Assembly: GCA_014529385.2 (NCBI GenBank)
Contig: CM043954.1
Span: 8,579,306 to 8,643,305, forward strand
DNA: 64,000 nucleotides
Direction of reading: 5' to 3'
DNA from: Adiantum capillus-veneris
Taxonomy: Eukaryota; Streptophyta; Polypodiopsida; Polypodiales; Pteridaceae
Part shown: positions 43,961-56,300 of the stretch, one piece after another
Position numbering within the stretch: the first letter of the stretch is position 1
Layout: every line of letters begins with the position of its first letter
Program-made: the position numbers and the translations under genes
The notes under the pieces: model-generated
The model's input: only the letters and a program-made list of their open reading frames with translations
Databases searched by the model: none
Told to the model about the DNA's origin: nothing

Positions 43961-44287
43961 ATTAGGAAAATTTTGAACTCATTTTTGGGCGTTTTAAGAG
44001 TGCCACATCATCAAATTTGTACAAAAGAAAGCAACCCGGTAGACCCCTCTAAATATTGCTTAGAACCCCATGATATGACCTATCATTGGAAAGTTCTTGA
44101 AAAATGGATTCTAAAGAGCCAAGGTCCGAAAAGTTTGGATGACTTCTATGAAAGTTATGCCATTTTTTTCGGCTTTGATTTGAACTTCATTTGCTTTGAG
44201 ATTATCAATTTCAATCTCAGTGGCCATAGACCTTGCTCTGAGCCCAACGAGTCATTGCATCACTTCATCCCAATCATTGGCTTGTGG
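43961..44287. other. unassigned, possibly a diverged foldback fragment
   Basis: Starts with CATTAGGAAAATTTTGAACTC, close to the foldback terminus, but I could not find the inverted partner. No other content recognised. Confidence 0.3.
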
Positions 44288-45906
44288 CTATAAATCCACT
44301 GTATCTGTGGCCATTTCCTCCAACTCCACCAATCGAGGGCTCATCATATATTCTTTGGGCCTAGTGCTAGACAACTCAAAAGCTGCATTAGCTGCCTCTT
44401 CTCGAGAGTATCCAACTGCTAGTAGATCAAGGAATATTCTATAGTTTTTTTCTTCTGGATCTGGCTTCTCATCTTTTGGTTCAACTTCTGCCTTCTGCTC
44501 TTCCTCTTTGTTCTTCTCTTCCTTGGAGTCTTGTTGCCCATCAAATTTGTTCAACTCCTCAGTTTGTCGGGTTTGAGGAGGACTAGGAGGAGGGGGTGAT
44601 GGTGGAGGGCTGGATTCTCAGCTTGATGGTGGGGTTGGTTGCTTCTTCTTGAAGTCCCAATCAACCTTTGTTTTTCTCTCTCTTTCTTGGCCGTCTAGCT
44701 CTTCTAGCAGCTGTCGTCTCACATCATCAACTTCTTTTTTGGTAAAAGGTATGTTTGGGATATTCTCACTTGTAGCATCTAAGATCTCAAAATTCTTTAT
44801 ATAATCTTCAAAGCGATCTCTTTGAGTTCTACGAGAAGATCCAGACATAGCCTCAAATGAGGGCTTCCATAATTCACTCAGATCCCCTTTTAACATCCTC
44901 TCAGCTCTGAAACTTTCCATTAGTCTTTCCAGCCTTGCTGCTTTTTGTGACTTTGTTTCCTTTACTGGCACCTGTAGAGTTTCTTTCTTTCCCTTCTTGG
45001 GTTGTGGCGGCTCTTCTAGCACTGTCTCTAAACGACGCTTCAACCTTGTGGCTACCCTTGGAGCCTTAGGAGGCTCTTCTTCTTTGTATTCCTTCAGCTT
45101 GAGCCAATCATTTTGGGAGGGAGGTATAGGCCAATTTCCCTTGGCATGCAATGCTCCATAGATGACTTTGGTTATCAACTCACCAGGCACAATATAAGTG
45201 GGATTTTTGGTCCCCATTTTCACAAGGTTGTCGTGAATGTAAGTGGCATAGTTTATATCCCTCGGGCGGCTCTTCTGCATTGCCCAAGTGAAAGTGGTGG
45301 AAATAGCTCCAGGTGGCATCCTGTATTTCTGTGGCCGCTTGGTACACATGTGGAAGTACTGATTGTATAATTGGCTCATGATGGCCACCTTCGGGTTTGC
45401 AATATCTTCAAATGTATAGTTATTTTTATTCTCTGAGTAGACCTTAATGTCATCACGCCTCTTAGTCACACTATCTCCTTTGTTAGAGAGGTCAAGTGCT
45501 GCTGCCACCACCTTCTCTATGATGACAATCATTGTATTAGGCTTGCCTTGTAGATATGTAACTCTGGCTATGACATCCTCTTTGATTGTGGTAACAAATT
45601 CCCACACTCTTTTAACATCAATCCCTACTAGCAAGGCTTCAAAGTGATTGTGGAGATCCAGTTTCTCCAAGTAGTCCCCCATCTTGCTCCTGAAAAATTT
45701 ATTGAGCTCTTGAGGGATCATGGGTAGCTCCACTGCATTTCCCTCCGGATCTTTAAACACTCCTTGGTAGATTCTCAGATCATTGGTTTCTAGTAGGTCA
45801 TCTTGAATCCAAGTGCTTGTGGGCTTCAAGGTTCTTTCTGGGATAACAAAAGGCTCAACTTGATAGTCATCCTCTTCTTCTTTGCAGGAGACTTTGTGGG
45901 TGCCAT
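44288..45906 (-). pseudogene. element C: unassigned ORF of about 500 residues, transposon-associated
   Basis: The likely start is the ATG at 45906 (MAPTKSPAKKK), with a frameshift in the following AAG run; the main frame is open from there to a TGA at 44618-44620, and the same frame goes on to 44288. The middle (YNQYFHMCTKRPQKYRMPPG, IVPGELITKVIYGALH) resembles the layout of the 'putative plant transposon protein' domain found in plant retroelements, but only loosely. A Lys/Arg/Glu-rich part follows, then a Pro-rich run and a C-terminal LDLLAVGYSREEAANAAFEL resembling a UBA helix. Its upstream leader carries the palindromes found before element B gag. Function unknown. Confidence 0.55.
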
Positions 45907-46080
45907 GGATCCTGTTGCACTCAGTAGTCCAAAGTTAGCATTTTTTACAGATTAGCGAAATGACTACCGAACTGAGTTCTGACTACCGAAATGACTTGAA
46001 AATTGAAATAAGAACTCAAAAGGAACTAGGGAAGCCATGAATGTGCCCACAATAGGTTTTTGGTTGAAAAATAAGCATGT

Positions 46081-47043
46081 AGACATCCTACGCGTAGGAT
46101 GTCTGCCTTCTCTGATTTTGATGAAACTTGACAGGCTTGTGGCCCTTGACCTGTGCAACATGGCTATGTACTTGGAATTTGGTTTGGACATCAAAAAGTG
46201 CAATTTTGAGCAGATTTAGTCTTTTGGCTCACAAAATGGGTAGGATGTCCTATATGGATGGAAAATGATATTAAATTGGATTGAAATTTGATATATAGGC
46301 TTCTTAATTATACCATGTAAAAGACTCCCATGATGTCAATTCTTGCACAAAAGGTCAATATGACCCTGGAGACATGCTACATGTAGGATGTCTCTTTTCT
46401 CAAAATGACTTAATTTTGGTTATGTGGGTAGCCCTAAGCATGTAGAACATGGCCCTGTTCTTAGATTTTGATTTGGATAAGTATTGGTGTTGTTAGGAGC
46501 ATGTGTAGTGTTTGTAGGATCTGAAGAGTACATCTTTGAGGTTTTGGGGGCCAAATGTGATGGGTCTGGCTTGAAATTTGATATATGAGCTTGTGAAGAT
46601 GTTATAAAGATATGTGGAACTCAAAAACATCAGCTGGAGGTCAAATAGGGCATTTAGACATCCTACCTGTATGAGCTTGTGAAGATGTTATAAAGATATG
46701 TGGAACTCAAAAACATCAGCTGGAGGTCAAATAGGGCATTTAGACATCCTACGCGTAGGATGTCTATTTCATTATTTTTCATGTCTGACTCCACAGTTAG
46801 CTTGGCAATGTGATAATGAGTATATTGTGCAAGTTTCATGTGATTTGGACTAGTTTTGGTAGGTCTATGACCCTTTATTGCCTCTATGCTCCGACTTTCC
46901 GTTTTTTGATGCATATGAGGTCAACTCTTGTCCAAATATGATGAAACTTGATGGCTAGCATGTATAAGCTATGTAGAAGCTGTGTATGATGTGAGATATT
47001 GAGTTGGGTGCCCAAACATGGCCTTGAGACATCCTATGCGTAG
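46081..47043. repeat. palindrome-bearing repeat array, left cluster
   Basis: A 24-bp palindrome consists of AGACATCCTACG followed by its reverse complement. Perfect copies are at 46081-46104 and 46742-46765; a variant with an ACATGT centre is at 46370-46393; half copies are at 46656-46667 and 47027-47043. Spacing is 289, 286 and 285 bp, ignoring a recent 86-bp tandem duplication (46584-46669 and 46670-46755). Text between them is loosely repeated too (TTGATGAAACTTGA, GATTTGGACAT), so the unit is an old ~287-bp tandem repeat. Confidence 0.85.
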
Positions 47044-47478
47044 CTTTGGTTTTGGTTTTGGCTTTGGCTTTGGCTTCACCGGAGCTCCGTTTGGCGATTT
47101 GTCGCTCTGGAAGTGCCCGTGGTTGCGTTTGCATGCCGTCGATGACTCGTGGTGGTCTACCACCATAGGACTTGGTTGTTGATGGTCTAGGAAAGCCGCT
47201 CGTGAAGTTTGGTGGCAAACGGACATCCGGTTTGGCCGTGAGAGCCAGTTCGATGCTTTGTGTGTCCGATGCTGTTTCTGAAGCTTAGTCCCTCTTCGGG
47301 TCGACTTATGGCCATGTGGGCTATGTAGCCTTTAGAGCATGTCGAGATGCTCCTACCCATGAGGTTTGGTAGCATTTGGGCGACTTTCCACCGATTTACC
47401 ACTTGGTGGCCTCTTGCAGGGCTCTAGAAGTTAGGGTTTTTCCCAATGGTTTTTTGCTGCCTTTGTGCATTCGAGAGT
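47044..47478. other. unassigned, with short (GGCTTT/GGTTTT)n run
   Basis: Begins with TTGGTTTTGGTTTTGGCTTTGGC, a hexamer-like run, then unique sequence with no domain recognised. Confidence 0.4.
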
Positions 47479-47634
47479 GGTCTCCTATGCTAGGGTAAAC
47501 CCCTATGAAGCCTTATTGCTATTGGGTTAGCTGTTAGGTGGCTACCTCTACCTATAGGTCTCCTATGCTAGGGTAAACCCCTATGAAGCCTTATTGCTAT
47601 TGGGTTAGCTGTTAGGTGGCTACCTCTACCTATA
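47479..47634. repeat. perfect 78-bp tandem duplication
   Basis: GGTCTCCTATGCTAGGG... occurs at 47479 and again at 47557 with no difference I can see, and a third start GGTCTC at 47635. Recent. Confidence 0.92.
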
Positions 47635-47640
47635 GGTCTC

Positions 47641-48435
47641 TACTTCCCCGTGTGAAACCTACACTAGTTTTCACGATAAAACATCAAACATACGCAAAAA
47701 GCTCAAGGTGAGCCTACCTCTCATATCTAGAGCCTGTCGGGTGGTCGTGCGCGTCGTAGAAGCAGCTGGAAGTCCGGTTCGTTCTAGGTGGCAAGAGCTC
47801 TCTCTCAAGAAGGAAATAGTAGAAATGAACTCTAAGTGAAGTGAAAAAATCTTATAATGGGGTTCCCCGAACCACTTTCTATGAAATTTCACATGTGCTC
47901 CCAACTTCTTGCGAGATGCGGTTTAGGCTAAAAAAGTTCTTGATTTGGACTCCGTTTGCCCAATTTCCGAGAAATTTGACGTTTCGGTCGAGCTCTGGCC
48001 AAAACACGCCTTCCGCTCCATTCACATAATTGCACCCCCATTGTACCATAGGTTTTCCTATAGTCACTGATTATCCCCATATTTTTTGTTTTTCATTACG
48101 ATCGTATTTCACATGCTTTTTGTATTTTTGAAGTTTTTCTGCCGATAATTAGTAAAATTAAAAAGAAAATAGCAAAATAAACCCAGAAAATCCCCAAAAA
48201 TCATAATAACTCAAAAACATCACCGCAAAACACTATGTACACTCACATGCAATTTTTATGGCCGGATTTCTCCGTTTTACCAATATTTTGTCCAAAAAAT
48301 GACTGTTTTTACATATATACACACACCTAGAGGCCTTATTTGGCATTTTGGCCCCATATACTTGTAGATTCGTGCTGTATAAGGGCATATGTACTTATGT
48401 TAGTCTAGAAAATTTTGCAATCAAACGAAAACCCT
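47641..48435 (-). other. 3' non-coding region of element B
   Basis: Contains an A-rich block at 48140-48250 like that of element A. The 3' LTR of B should lie to the left but no copy of the 59061 LTR was found, so the 3' end of B is uncertain. Confidence 0.4.
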
Positions 48436-48439
48436 TCAA

Positions 48440-48660
48440 AATAGTCGAAAAACCTGCCCTTTTCTTGCTCTTTTCACCTTCATTGGGTCCGCATTGAGAA
48501 TGCCTCGCCCCCTCCTAGTCGGAGTCCTCCCGGACGACAAGGTATATCCTTGGGGTATGTGCAGTGCATGGGTTAAAAATTGTGCTAATGCGCGGCCTTG
48601 TAATGTGGCCCTATTTGATGCATACTCGGTCAATGCATGGAAAAATTAATGATGTGCGAG
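48440..48660 (-). repeat. conserved 3' block shared with element A
   Basis: See the matching stretch at 14361-14560; the order of GGTCCGCATT, AATGCCTC, GCCTTGTAATGTGGCCCTATT and GGTCAATGCATG is kept. Confidence 0.55.
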
Positions 48661-48681
48661 AGGAGGGAATAAGCAAGATGC

Positions 48682-49850
48682 TTATTTGCATTCGATGTCG
48701 AGGTTTCCTATTTGTTGTTGATTGGTTTGGTAGTTTTTCTTTGCAAGTAAAAGTTGTAACTCTACAGCTCTTTGTTTGATCGTCTTTTTTGCAAAAGTTG
48801 CTTGGGTTGCCGCTGCTGTCGATATGGCCGTGGTTGTTTCCATTGATGGAAGTGTCATTTCCTTTGTAGCTATAATTGTGTTCTCTGTTAATTGCCCTTT
48901 GGAGTTTTTCTGTGGAGGCTTTTGTAGGTTTATTGCCTCGTCCTTGGTCGTCCTTGTTGTTCTGCTGATCGGCACCCACATAGATCGGTTTCCCGGTTTC
49001 ATATATAGTGAGTGTCTGGCTGCTGGTGTTGCTTGTACAGAAGGGAGTTCTCGTGGCTTTGGTTTGGGGATCCAAATGCATGTCGCATTTAAGTGTTTAC
49101 TGAGCATTCTCTTCGGGATCCATATTTTTTTTATTCCCTTGGTTGTTGGTTTAACTGTGTTCTTTTGTTGACTTCTGCTATTGTATTGTGGTTTGTATGC
49201 CAGGTCGCCTCGATACTTCCGTACCCATACTTGTTTTTCGCATGTTGCTAACCTTGATCTATTCACTGTGGTCTGTGTTGTCTTATTTTTGTAGTGGACA
49301 TGGTTGGCAGTTCCCTCGTTGTTCTCCATGGGTATCGTGTTGTGCTTTATTGGCACCCATCCTTTCTGTTCTTTATCCAGTGATGGTGGTGCTATCATCC
49401 AGTTCTTCCGGGTTGTCTGAGCAAAGGCTACCACCTGTTGTTCTTGTGCATGCTAAATTTTTACTGTATCCGAATTCCAATCTATCTGCACATTATACTC
49501 TTTCTGCCAAGGTTGTCCCAACAACATGGGGTTATAGTGTGCTCGCATCCTCAACCACATAAAACTTGTGGGGGTAAACATATTGATGTATTTGTACATG
49601 CAATATTGTCCCGCCCAATGTTCCTAGGAATGTGATGTACTACTTTTCAACACTTGTTGAGTAGGATGTAGTTGATCTTCGAGCTTGAGCTGTTTATATA
49701 ATTGATAAGAGATCAGATTTGCTTGAGCTACGGAATCAAGCAATGCCGTCGATTCAACTTGATTGCTACCCACTTTGACTGCAATTATTGGTTCCACCGT
49801 GTCTTCACCAAAATTCGTTAATCGAATAGCATTTATTCGCAACGGTGATC
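48682..49850 (-). pseudogene. element B protease domain and WxPK tail
   Basis: The domain starts RINAIRLTNFGEDT, then STALLDSVAQANLISYQLY, which is a retropepsin D-S-G site with the Gly changed to Val. After a stop it continues YNPMLLGQPWQKEYNVQIDW, matching the second retropepsin block. The tail (48682-49434) is Lys/Gln/Thr-rich and contains GWVPIK, IWIPKR, CIWIPKPK and MWVPIS. The same frame connects upstream through a Gln/Glu/Arg-rich linker (49850-49965, two stops at likely Gln codons) to the integrase, so the two belonged to one polyprotein. Confidence 0.7.
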
Positions 49851-49965
49851 CACTTTGTTGTTGTTGTCGTAGAAGTCTTCTATTTGCAATGCGTTCTTTT
49901 GCTTCTGCTTGTGCTTCTTCTCGTACCCTCTGTTTCTACTTCATCCGTTGTTTTTCTTGATGGAT

Positions 49966-51149
49966 TTATTGAAGCATATCCTGTGTGAGTGGTAAATGAT
50001 ACTTTTTTAACCGACCCCCACTAATCCAATTTGGCATTTCTTTTCCTGCCAATGTAGCAAGTTTGACAGCTCCACTTTGTGATAAGTCACTAATCACAAA
50101 GGGTCCCAACCCTCGCTTTTTAAGTTTTTTGGCATGTTGCTTCAAAGTATAAACACGTACATAATCACCTGTTTTGAACTCTTTCGTATGCACATGCTTG
50201 TCAAAAAACTCTTTTTGTCTTCTCTTTTTAGCATAGATCAAAGCTACAGCTCTTAGTCGAAGTTCATCTAGCTTTTCAAGATCATCTATACTTGAAGAGA
50301 GCTCATGCCCTGTCCATTCTAAGCGTTTTGCTACTCGTAGAGTTGGTACTAAAAACTCTATGGGTAATATAGTGTTTAGACCAAACACCATGTTGCACAG
50401 TGTTGTTCCGATTGATGTTTTGTAAGCTACCTTGTATGCCCATAGTGTTGAGTGTAATTGATGATCCCAGTCTGTCCTTGACTCTGATACAATTTTAGTC
50501 AAAACAGTGCAAAGTGTTTTATTTGTGGCCTCAGCTTGTCCATTTGCCTATGGATGATATGGAGCAGATTTTCTATGTATGACCATGAATTCCTCTAAGA
50601 GATATTCAATAACTTCATTAAGAAAATGTGTTCCTCGATCACTGACAATTTCTATTGGTAATCCATATCGTACAAAGACATTCTCATACAAAAATTGTGT
50701 GGTGGTTCTTGCGTTTGCTTTTTGTGTTGCTTTGGCTTCCGCCCATTTTGTGAGATAGTCCGTAGCCACAATGATATATTGGGTATAGGTGCGATATGCA
50801 GGGGGTGAAATAGGTCCCACAAAATCAATTTCCCATTTTGCAAATGTGGGTGCTCCCATCATTGGCCATAGTGGCATCTCATCTCTCTTTATCGACACCT
50901 TAGTGCGCTGACATGCGTCACAATACTTTACAAACTCCCGGCATCCATGTGCAATGTAGGCCACCATATTCCTGCAGTTAAGACAATTTTTGCCGTCTTA
51001 TCACCTGAAGAATGGCCTCCACTTATTCCTCTATGTGTGTGTTCTAGAATCAGCAGGTATTCACTTTCACTTGCACAGATTCTAAGTTGATTGTCCTTTC
51101 CTCTCTTGTAGGTTTGATTTCCAATTAAATTATAGTCTTGAGCCCCCAA
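49966..51149 (-). pseudogene. element B integrase
   Basis: The zinc-binding HHCC part is split over two frames: HTHRGISGGHSSGDK, then CREFVKYCDACQRTK. The catalytic core has KWEIDFVGPISPP (first Asp), IVSDRGTHFLNEVIEYLLEEF (second Asp and Glu) and WDHQLHSTLWAYKVAYKTSIG. The C-terminal part reads FKTGDYVRVYTLKQHAKKL and GPFVISDLSQSGAVKLATL. I see no chromodomain here. A stop near 50548 breaks the core. It is followed in frame by the linker and protease. Confidence 0.85.
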
Positions 51150-51457
51150 CTCTATAGCCCTTTTTGCGCTTTTGTTATGTTTTCAAGAAATGTCCTTGTT
51201 GTTAAGAAATCAATGATATATTGACTCCATGCAGGTGCAATGGTTACTTGAAACAATGTCGCGTGATCCACCGGTCGTTTGGCACTAAATATAGTATAGT
51301 TGGTAACATAAGCGTGTGTGTCAGCATACATAGTTGTTCAATAAAGTCCTAAGTGTTTCAATCTTTGGTGTGTTTTCATTGTTGAACAATGAAATGCACA
51401 ATCTTGGATGTGTGCTTCTTCAAGATAACACTCGAATTCCTCTGGATTTATACATAA

Positions 51458-53240
51458 TCATAGAATTTGGTTTGAGCCTAGATGGTACAATCGTCCTGCA
51501 ATCAATTGAAATTTTTTTGTTTGTCGAAATGTTTTTTGTTTGGATCTGTCTTCCTTGTTATCAAATCTACCTACAAAGGAAAGAATGCTAACAATTTCCT
51601 GAGACCATTTGGGTATCATTTCAATATTGAAAAGATAAGCATCAGGAATATCACCATCTACTCCTTCAGGAGCCTCCCCGTTTTGTAGCCTTGAAAGATG
51701 ATTCGCCCGTAGATGAGTTTTACCTTTTTTTACCACCACTGTGAAGTCAAACTCTAGCAATATAATAAACCACCGTACAATTCTCCCCGTATTGCATGGT
51801 TTATTTACTAGATACAAAAGAGCTTGATGATCTGTGAAGAACACAAATTTCTTTGCAAGCAAGTAATGCAGAAATTTCTTTACAGCATAAATCATTCCTA
51901 ATCCCTCTCTTTCAGTGATGGTGTAGTTCATTTCTGCACTATTTAGCTGTCGGCTCGCATAACAAACTGGGAAATCCATTTTTCCTTCTCCGGGTTGAGC
52001 CAAAATACTCCCAATTGCGTATGCAGATGCATCAACGTGAACATGGAATATCTTTTCCCAATCTGGTGCTTTAAGTACAGGTGCTGATACAAGGTTTTCC
52101 TTAAGCTTTTGGAATAAATTTTCACACTCCTCAGTCCAGTCGAACTGACTAGTAAGCGATATAGAGGTTGTGCAATGACCGCATACAAATATATGAATCT
52201 TCGATAATATCCGCAGTGTCCCATGAAGGATTGTTTTGTTTGGAATTAGTAGGCCTGGGCAAGTCTATTATGACTCGAATTTTGTCTAGGTCAGTGGTTA
52301 TGCCATTTCTTGAGACAATATGTCCTAAGATGCGGCCTTGCCTTACCATAAAAATGCACTTTTAAGGGTTGAGACAGATTCGATATGTTCTGCACTTCTC
52401 AATTACCTTTTGTAAATGGTCAATATGTTCTTCTCGTATAAGAGAGTGGACATAGAGATCATCCATATATATTTCTAAGAATATTCTCAAGTATTCTTTG
52501 AACGCATGAGTCATTAACCTTTGGAAGGTAGCTGGGGCATTGGTTAGGCCAAAAGGCATAACTCTATACGCATATATTCCCCACTCTGTGGAAAATGTTG
52601 TTTTGTGTTGATCCTCTATTGCAATTGCCAATTGGTTACACCCCGAAAACCCATCTAAAAAGGAATAAGCCCGTTTTCCAGCCACCCTCTCAAGCACATG
52701 TTCTGTGATCGGCAAGGGATAATTATCCCTTATTGTGGCTGCGTTCACTTTTTTGAGGTTCTCACACACATGCAACTTTCCGTTCTTTTTGGGGACAACC
52801 ACAATGGGTGACACCCAATCTGTATGCTCGATTTCATAGATGAACTCAAGATCCATCAGCTTGTCAATCTCCTCTTTGATTCGTTTAGCGAATGTGTCAC
52901 TATATGTGTAAGGACGCTGTTTGCTAGGTTTGGCATCTGATTTCAAAGGAATTGTATGTTGGCATATCGATGGCTCAACTCCTTTGAGGTCTTTGTAGGA
53001 CCATGCAAACACATCTTTATACTTGTTGAGAAGTTGTGTTAGCCGTTCTTCTTCTTCAGGCTCTAAATCAGTTGCTATATAGACAGGCTGAGGCTCATCG
53101 CCTGGCACAGCGAGGTCTATCCGTTTTGCATTTTCCGGCCCATCGTAAGATTCCTGGTTTATTCTTTCCCTTATTGGTGGTGTCATTATGATTTTTCTGT
53201 TTTGGATGGTGAATTTTCGATAGTGGGATGGTACATTCAT
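51458..53240 (-). pseudogene. element B reverse transcriptase and RNase H
   Basis: RT starts at about 53240 and has YKDVFAWSYKDLKGV, HTIPLKSDAKPSKQRPYTY, WVSPIVVVPKKNGKLHVC, FSTEWGIYAYRVMPFGLTNAPATFQ and the catalytic IYMDDLYVHS at about 52451-52475, with both Asp present. A stop at 52362-52364 precedes GRILGHIVSRNGITTD. RNase H follows after frame changes near 52150-52220 and 52000: FPVCYASRQLNSAEMNYTITERE, VFFTDHQALLYLV and DFTVVVKKGKTHLRANHLSRL. No protease lies between gag and RT. Confidence 0.9.
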
Positions 53241-53300
53241 GTTTTCTTTTTCTGAATCCTTTTTACTATCACCTTCTCCCTCAATAGTCCATACCTCTCG

Positions 53301-56300
53301 TCACAATCGTTTTAGTTCTTGGTATTTCTTTTCATCTAGACTGTTACAATCCTTACCCATTTCTACCAATGTTTTAGGCTGGAAACCATCAATTGTCTCA
53401 TCTGTTGTATTTGGTACTATGATAGGTTCTCTCCTAGACTCAGAGGAAGTCGTGAGTCTCTCCTTCGTGTCTACTTGTTTCTCTAGAGTTGGTTTGATAG
53501 GGGTTGGTGCTGGTACCTCGTGCCAACTTGCAAGTTTACCAAGCAGATTTTCTATCAAGGATTGGGCTGTTTCTATCATCTTTTGACTCATTTCCAACCT
53601 CTGTTCTTCTATTTCTGCATATGGATAAGTCATCCATCTTTGCTCTTGGGTTTGGTTACTTTTGAGTCTGGCTTCGTATGCTTTTAAAAGTGCGTCCAAC
53701 TGCTCATTTACTTTTTCTACCAGTACTGATCCTCCTGATCCTATACTTCGGGGTTCCTTGACTTCCTTGGGCCCTATTGTTGCCACAATGTGTGAGCTTA
53801 AACTAGTTAGATCCTCTAACCGCTCTAATCTATCCTTTGTGTGTTTTAACTCCTTGGATAGAGCTGTTTGCTCTTGTTCTCTCCTGGCTTTCATACGCGC
53901 CTTTCTAGCTTTCCAAGTGCTTCTCTGATTTTTGATTTCTGCACTTGGGGCATCGGTCTTTGGCTCTTCAATTATGGGTTCGTTTGTCATTCGTTGAGCT
54001 TGGGCTCGTGTCACTACCTGAATAGGTATTACTGTCTCGTTTTCTGACCCTCCACTGGAAGGCACCGCTTCCAGCATGTTCAAAGTAGTTTTTGCTCCTT
54101 TGCTCGAGTTCTTAGGGCAATCAAGAATCAAGTGAGTAATTCCACACTCGGTGCAATAAGCATTGAATCTAATGATTTCATCGTGAGGACAATCCCTTGG
54201 CCAAAGATCTCCGCCAGACTTGTAGCAGGGTCCCTTAGGCTGTTGAGGTGCTCCTTGAGTTCCTCTTTGTTGGTACGCATGCCTCTGCCCGCCCATGCCT
54301 CCGTTGGCTATGAACAAAAATGTTCGTTCATCCAAGCTGTATCTTCCTTCTCTTGCTGCCTGTGCAGATGTTGGTGGTCCTGTACTTCCAATCATGCTCC
54401 AAGGTTCTGGTGTTGGGGGTTCTTCAGGTGGATAATAGATAGGATTTGCTGCATATCCATTGGAATCTTCGTAATATGCATGCATAGGCACCAAAGCCTT
54501 CTCTTCTGGTTCGTTTACTGTTGGTGTGTATCTTATGCCGACTGGTCGTAATCCTGGTAGGGGTGGTTACTACCCCAGCACTGGCTGTGGTCTTTCTACA
54601 CCTACAGGTCCTGGTAGGTTGCCTGCTTGATACCTAGGCATCGGTGGAAGTTGAGGAGATGCTACCTTAGCTTGGGGAGCATAAGGTCGTTCTCTCACAT
54701 ATCCCTTGTTATAATAACATTCCTCCATCACATGGTTTGTCCATTTTTGTTCAATAGCACACCACTTTGGCTGTTTAGCCTGAGGCTTGGCACACAGGTT
54801 AATCTTTTTTAGCACTTCCTCTACAAGCTGCTCCTGGCTTACAACTATTTCTCCTTTCGGTGCTGTCTTAGCGGACTTACTTCCACTTTGTTGTGAGGAT
54901 GAATCGTCATCACGATCCTTGAATTCACCCTCCTTGTAGACCGCACAATTGTCTACAAGGTAAAGAGTCTCCTTAGTTAACTCATTTAACGTCGTGCTCC
55001 TCTTCATATGTAAGTCCTTATGGAGATCTGCATTCCTCAGTCCTTGAATAAATATAAGCATAAGTCTGGACTGAGTTGGAATTTCTTCCACATGGTAGAA
55101 CTTAACATATATTTTTAGTCGTAGGGCTACCTTTCGCACAGACTCCCCTTCTTTCTGTTTGAATTTATGGATTTGTGAGACTGTATTATGAGCTATCCCC
55201 CTTTGTGTGAATTCCTCAATAAACTCATCAAACACCTCCTCCATAGACTCAAAGTCTCTACGCTCCACAGAGTGAAACCAAGTAGCAACATCCTCCTCTA
55301 GGGTCAGCCCAAACCCTGCAAATTGGGTAGGGAAGTATAACACCTCTTCAACTCTAATTACTCGCACAAAGGCTGCTACATGATCCCTAGGATCTCTGTG
55401 TCCAATGTATTTCTTGTTTACCCATTTTTGCACCTGAGAAGGTCTAATTCTACGATGGTCTACAAATCTCATCATTGGTTCTCCTCGTCCCAATCGATAT
55501 ACCTCCTCTGGTCTTCGGTAGAGGGAGGGTTCCTCTCCCAGAGGTGCTCCTAAGCCATAATTTCTGACGGTTTTTGCAAGAGATGGTTCATCTCTCCGAA
55601 CTCGTTCTATGGGTTGTCTTCTAGGCTCTGTTGACTCTTGATTTTTTGGCTTACTCTCACCTTGATACCGTGAATAGAGTGGTGGTTCTTGTAAATCCCT
55701 TAGCCCTCGTGCGGCTGGATAACCATCTCGGTTTCGGTCTTGTTCTAATGTTGCACTTTGTCGAAGCCATGCCTGCAATGATGGTTGGGTTGCTTGTTGG
55801 TTCTGGTAGTTGAACGTCTGTTGTTGGTTATATATTGAGGTCGCGTCATACTCTTCTGAAAATGGATTTTTTGATTTGCTAGGGGTGTAGGTGACCCTTG
55901 GCACTTCTTCGGGGGCATATGTTGATGCCTCTGGAACTATTGCCTTTTCTACCTCCTCTGGGAGAATACGTTTGTATTCTCGCCCGTACCTATCAACAAA
56001 AATAATATACTTCCCCATAGCAATTTCATAAGAGAATAAGTAAAGAACCTTTTGTCTTTGCTTAATTCGTTTGGGTAGGGTTCTTTGCATCGAAAATAAG
56101 AGACTACTCCCTCGCTCTCATGCTTGTAAATTCCCACATTCTCATTATAGGTAGAGACCCTGGTTGTTTTTTTATCATACATAAAAAGAGCTCAAGGTCG
56201 ATCAATTTTTGGAGGCGGCTCTTGAGCCTCTGAGAACATTTTTCCTTTCGCCACATTATCTCCATATCTGTTGTAATCCTCAGGGTTACTAACTATCAGA

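Noticed and set aside
48776-49171. Plus-strand hydrophobic frame of 131 codons resembling a membrane protein
   Set aside because: Antisense shadow of the Lys/Gln/Thr-rich tail of element B; reversed Lys and Gln codons give Phe, Leu and Val.
54132-54551. Plus-strand frame of 139 codons, Ser/Cys-rich
   Set aside because: Antisense of gag of element B.
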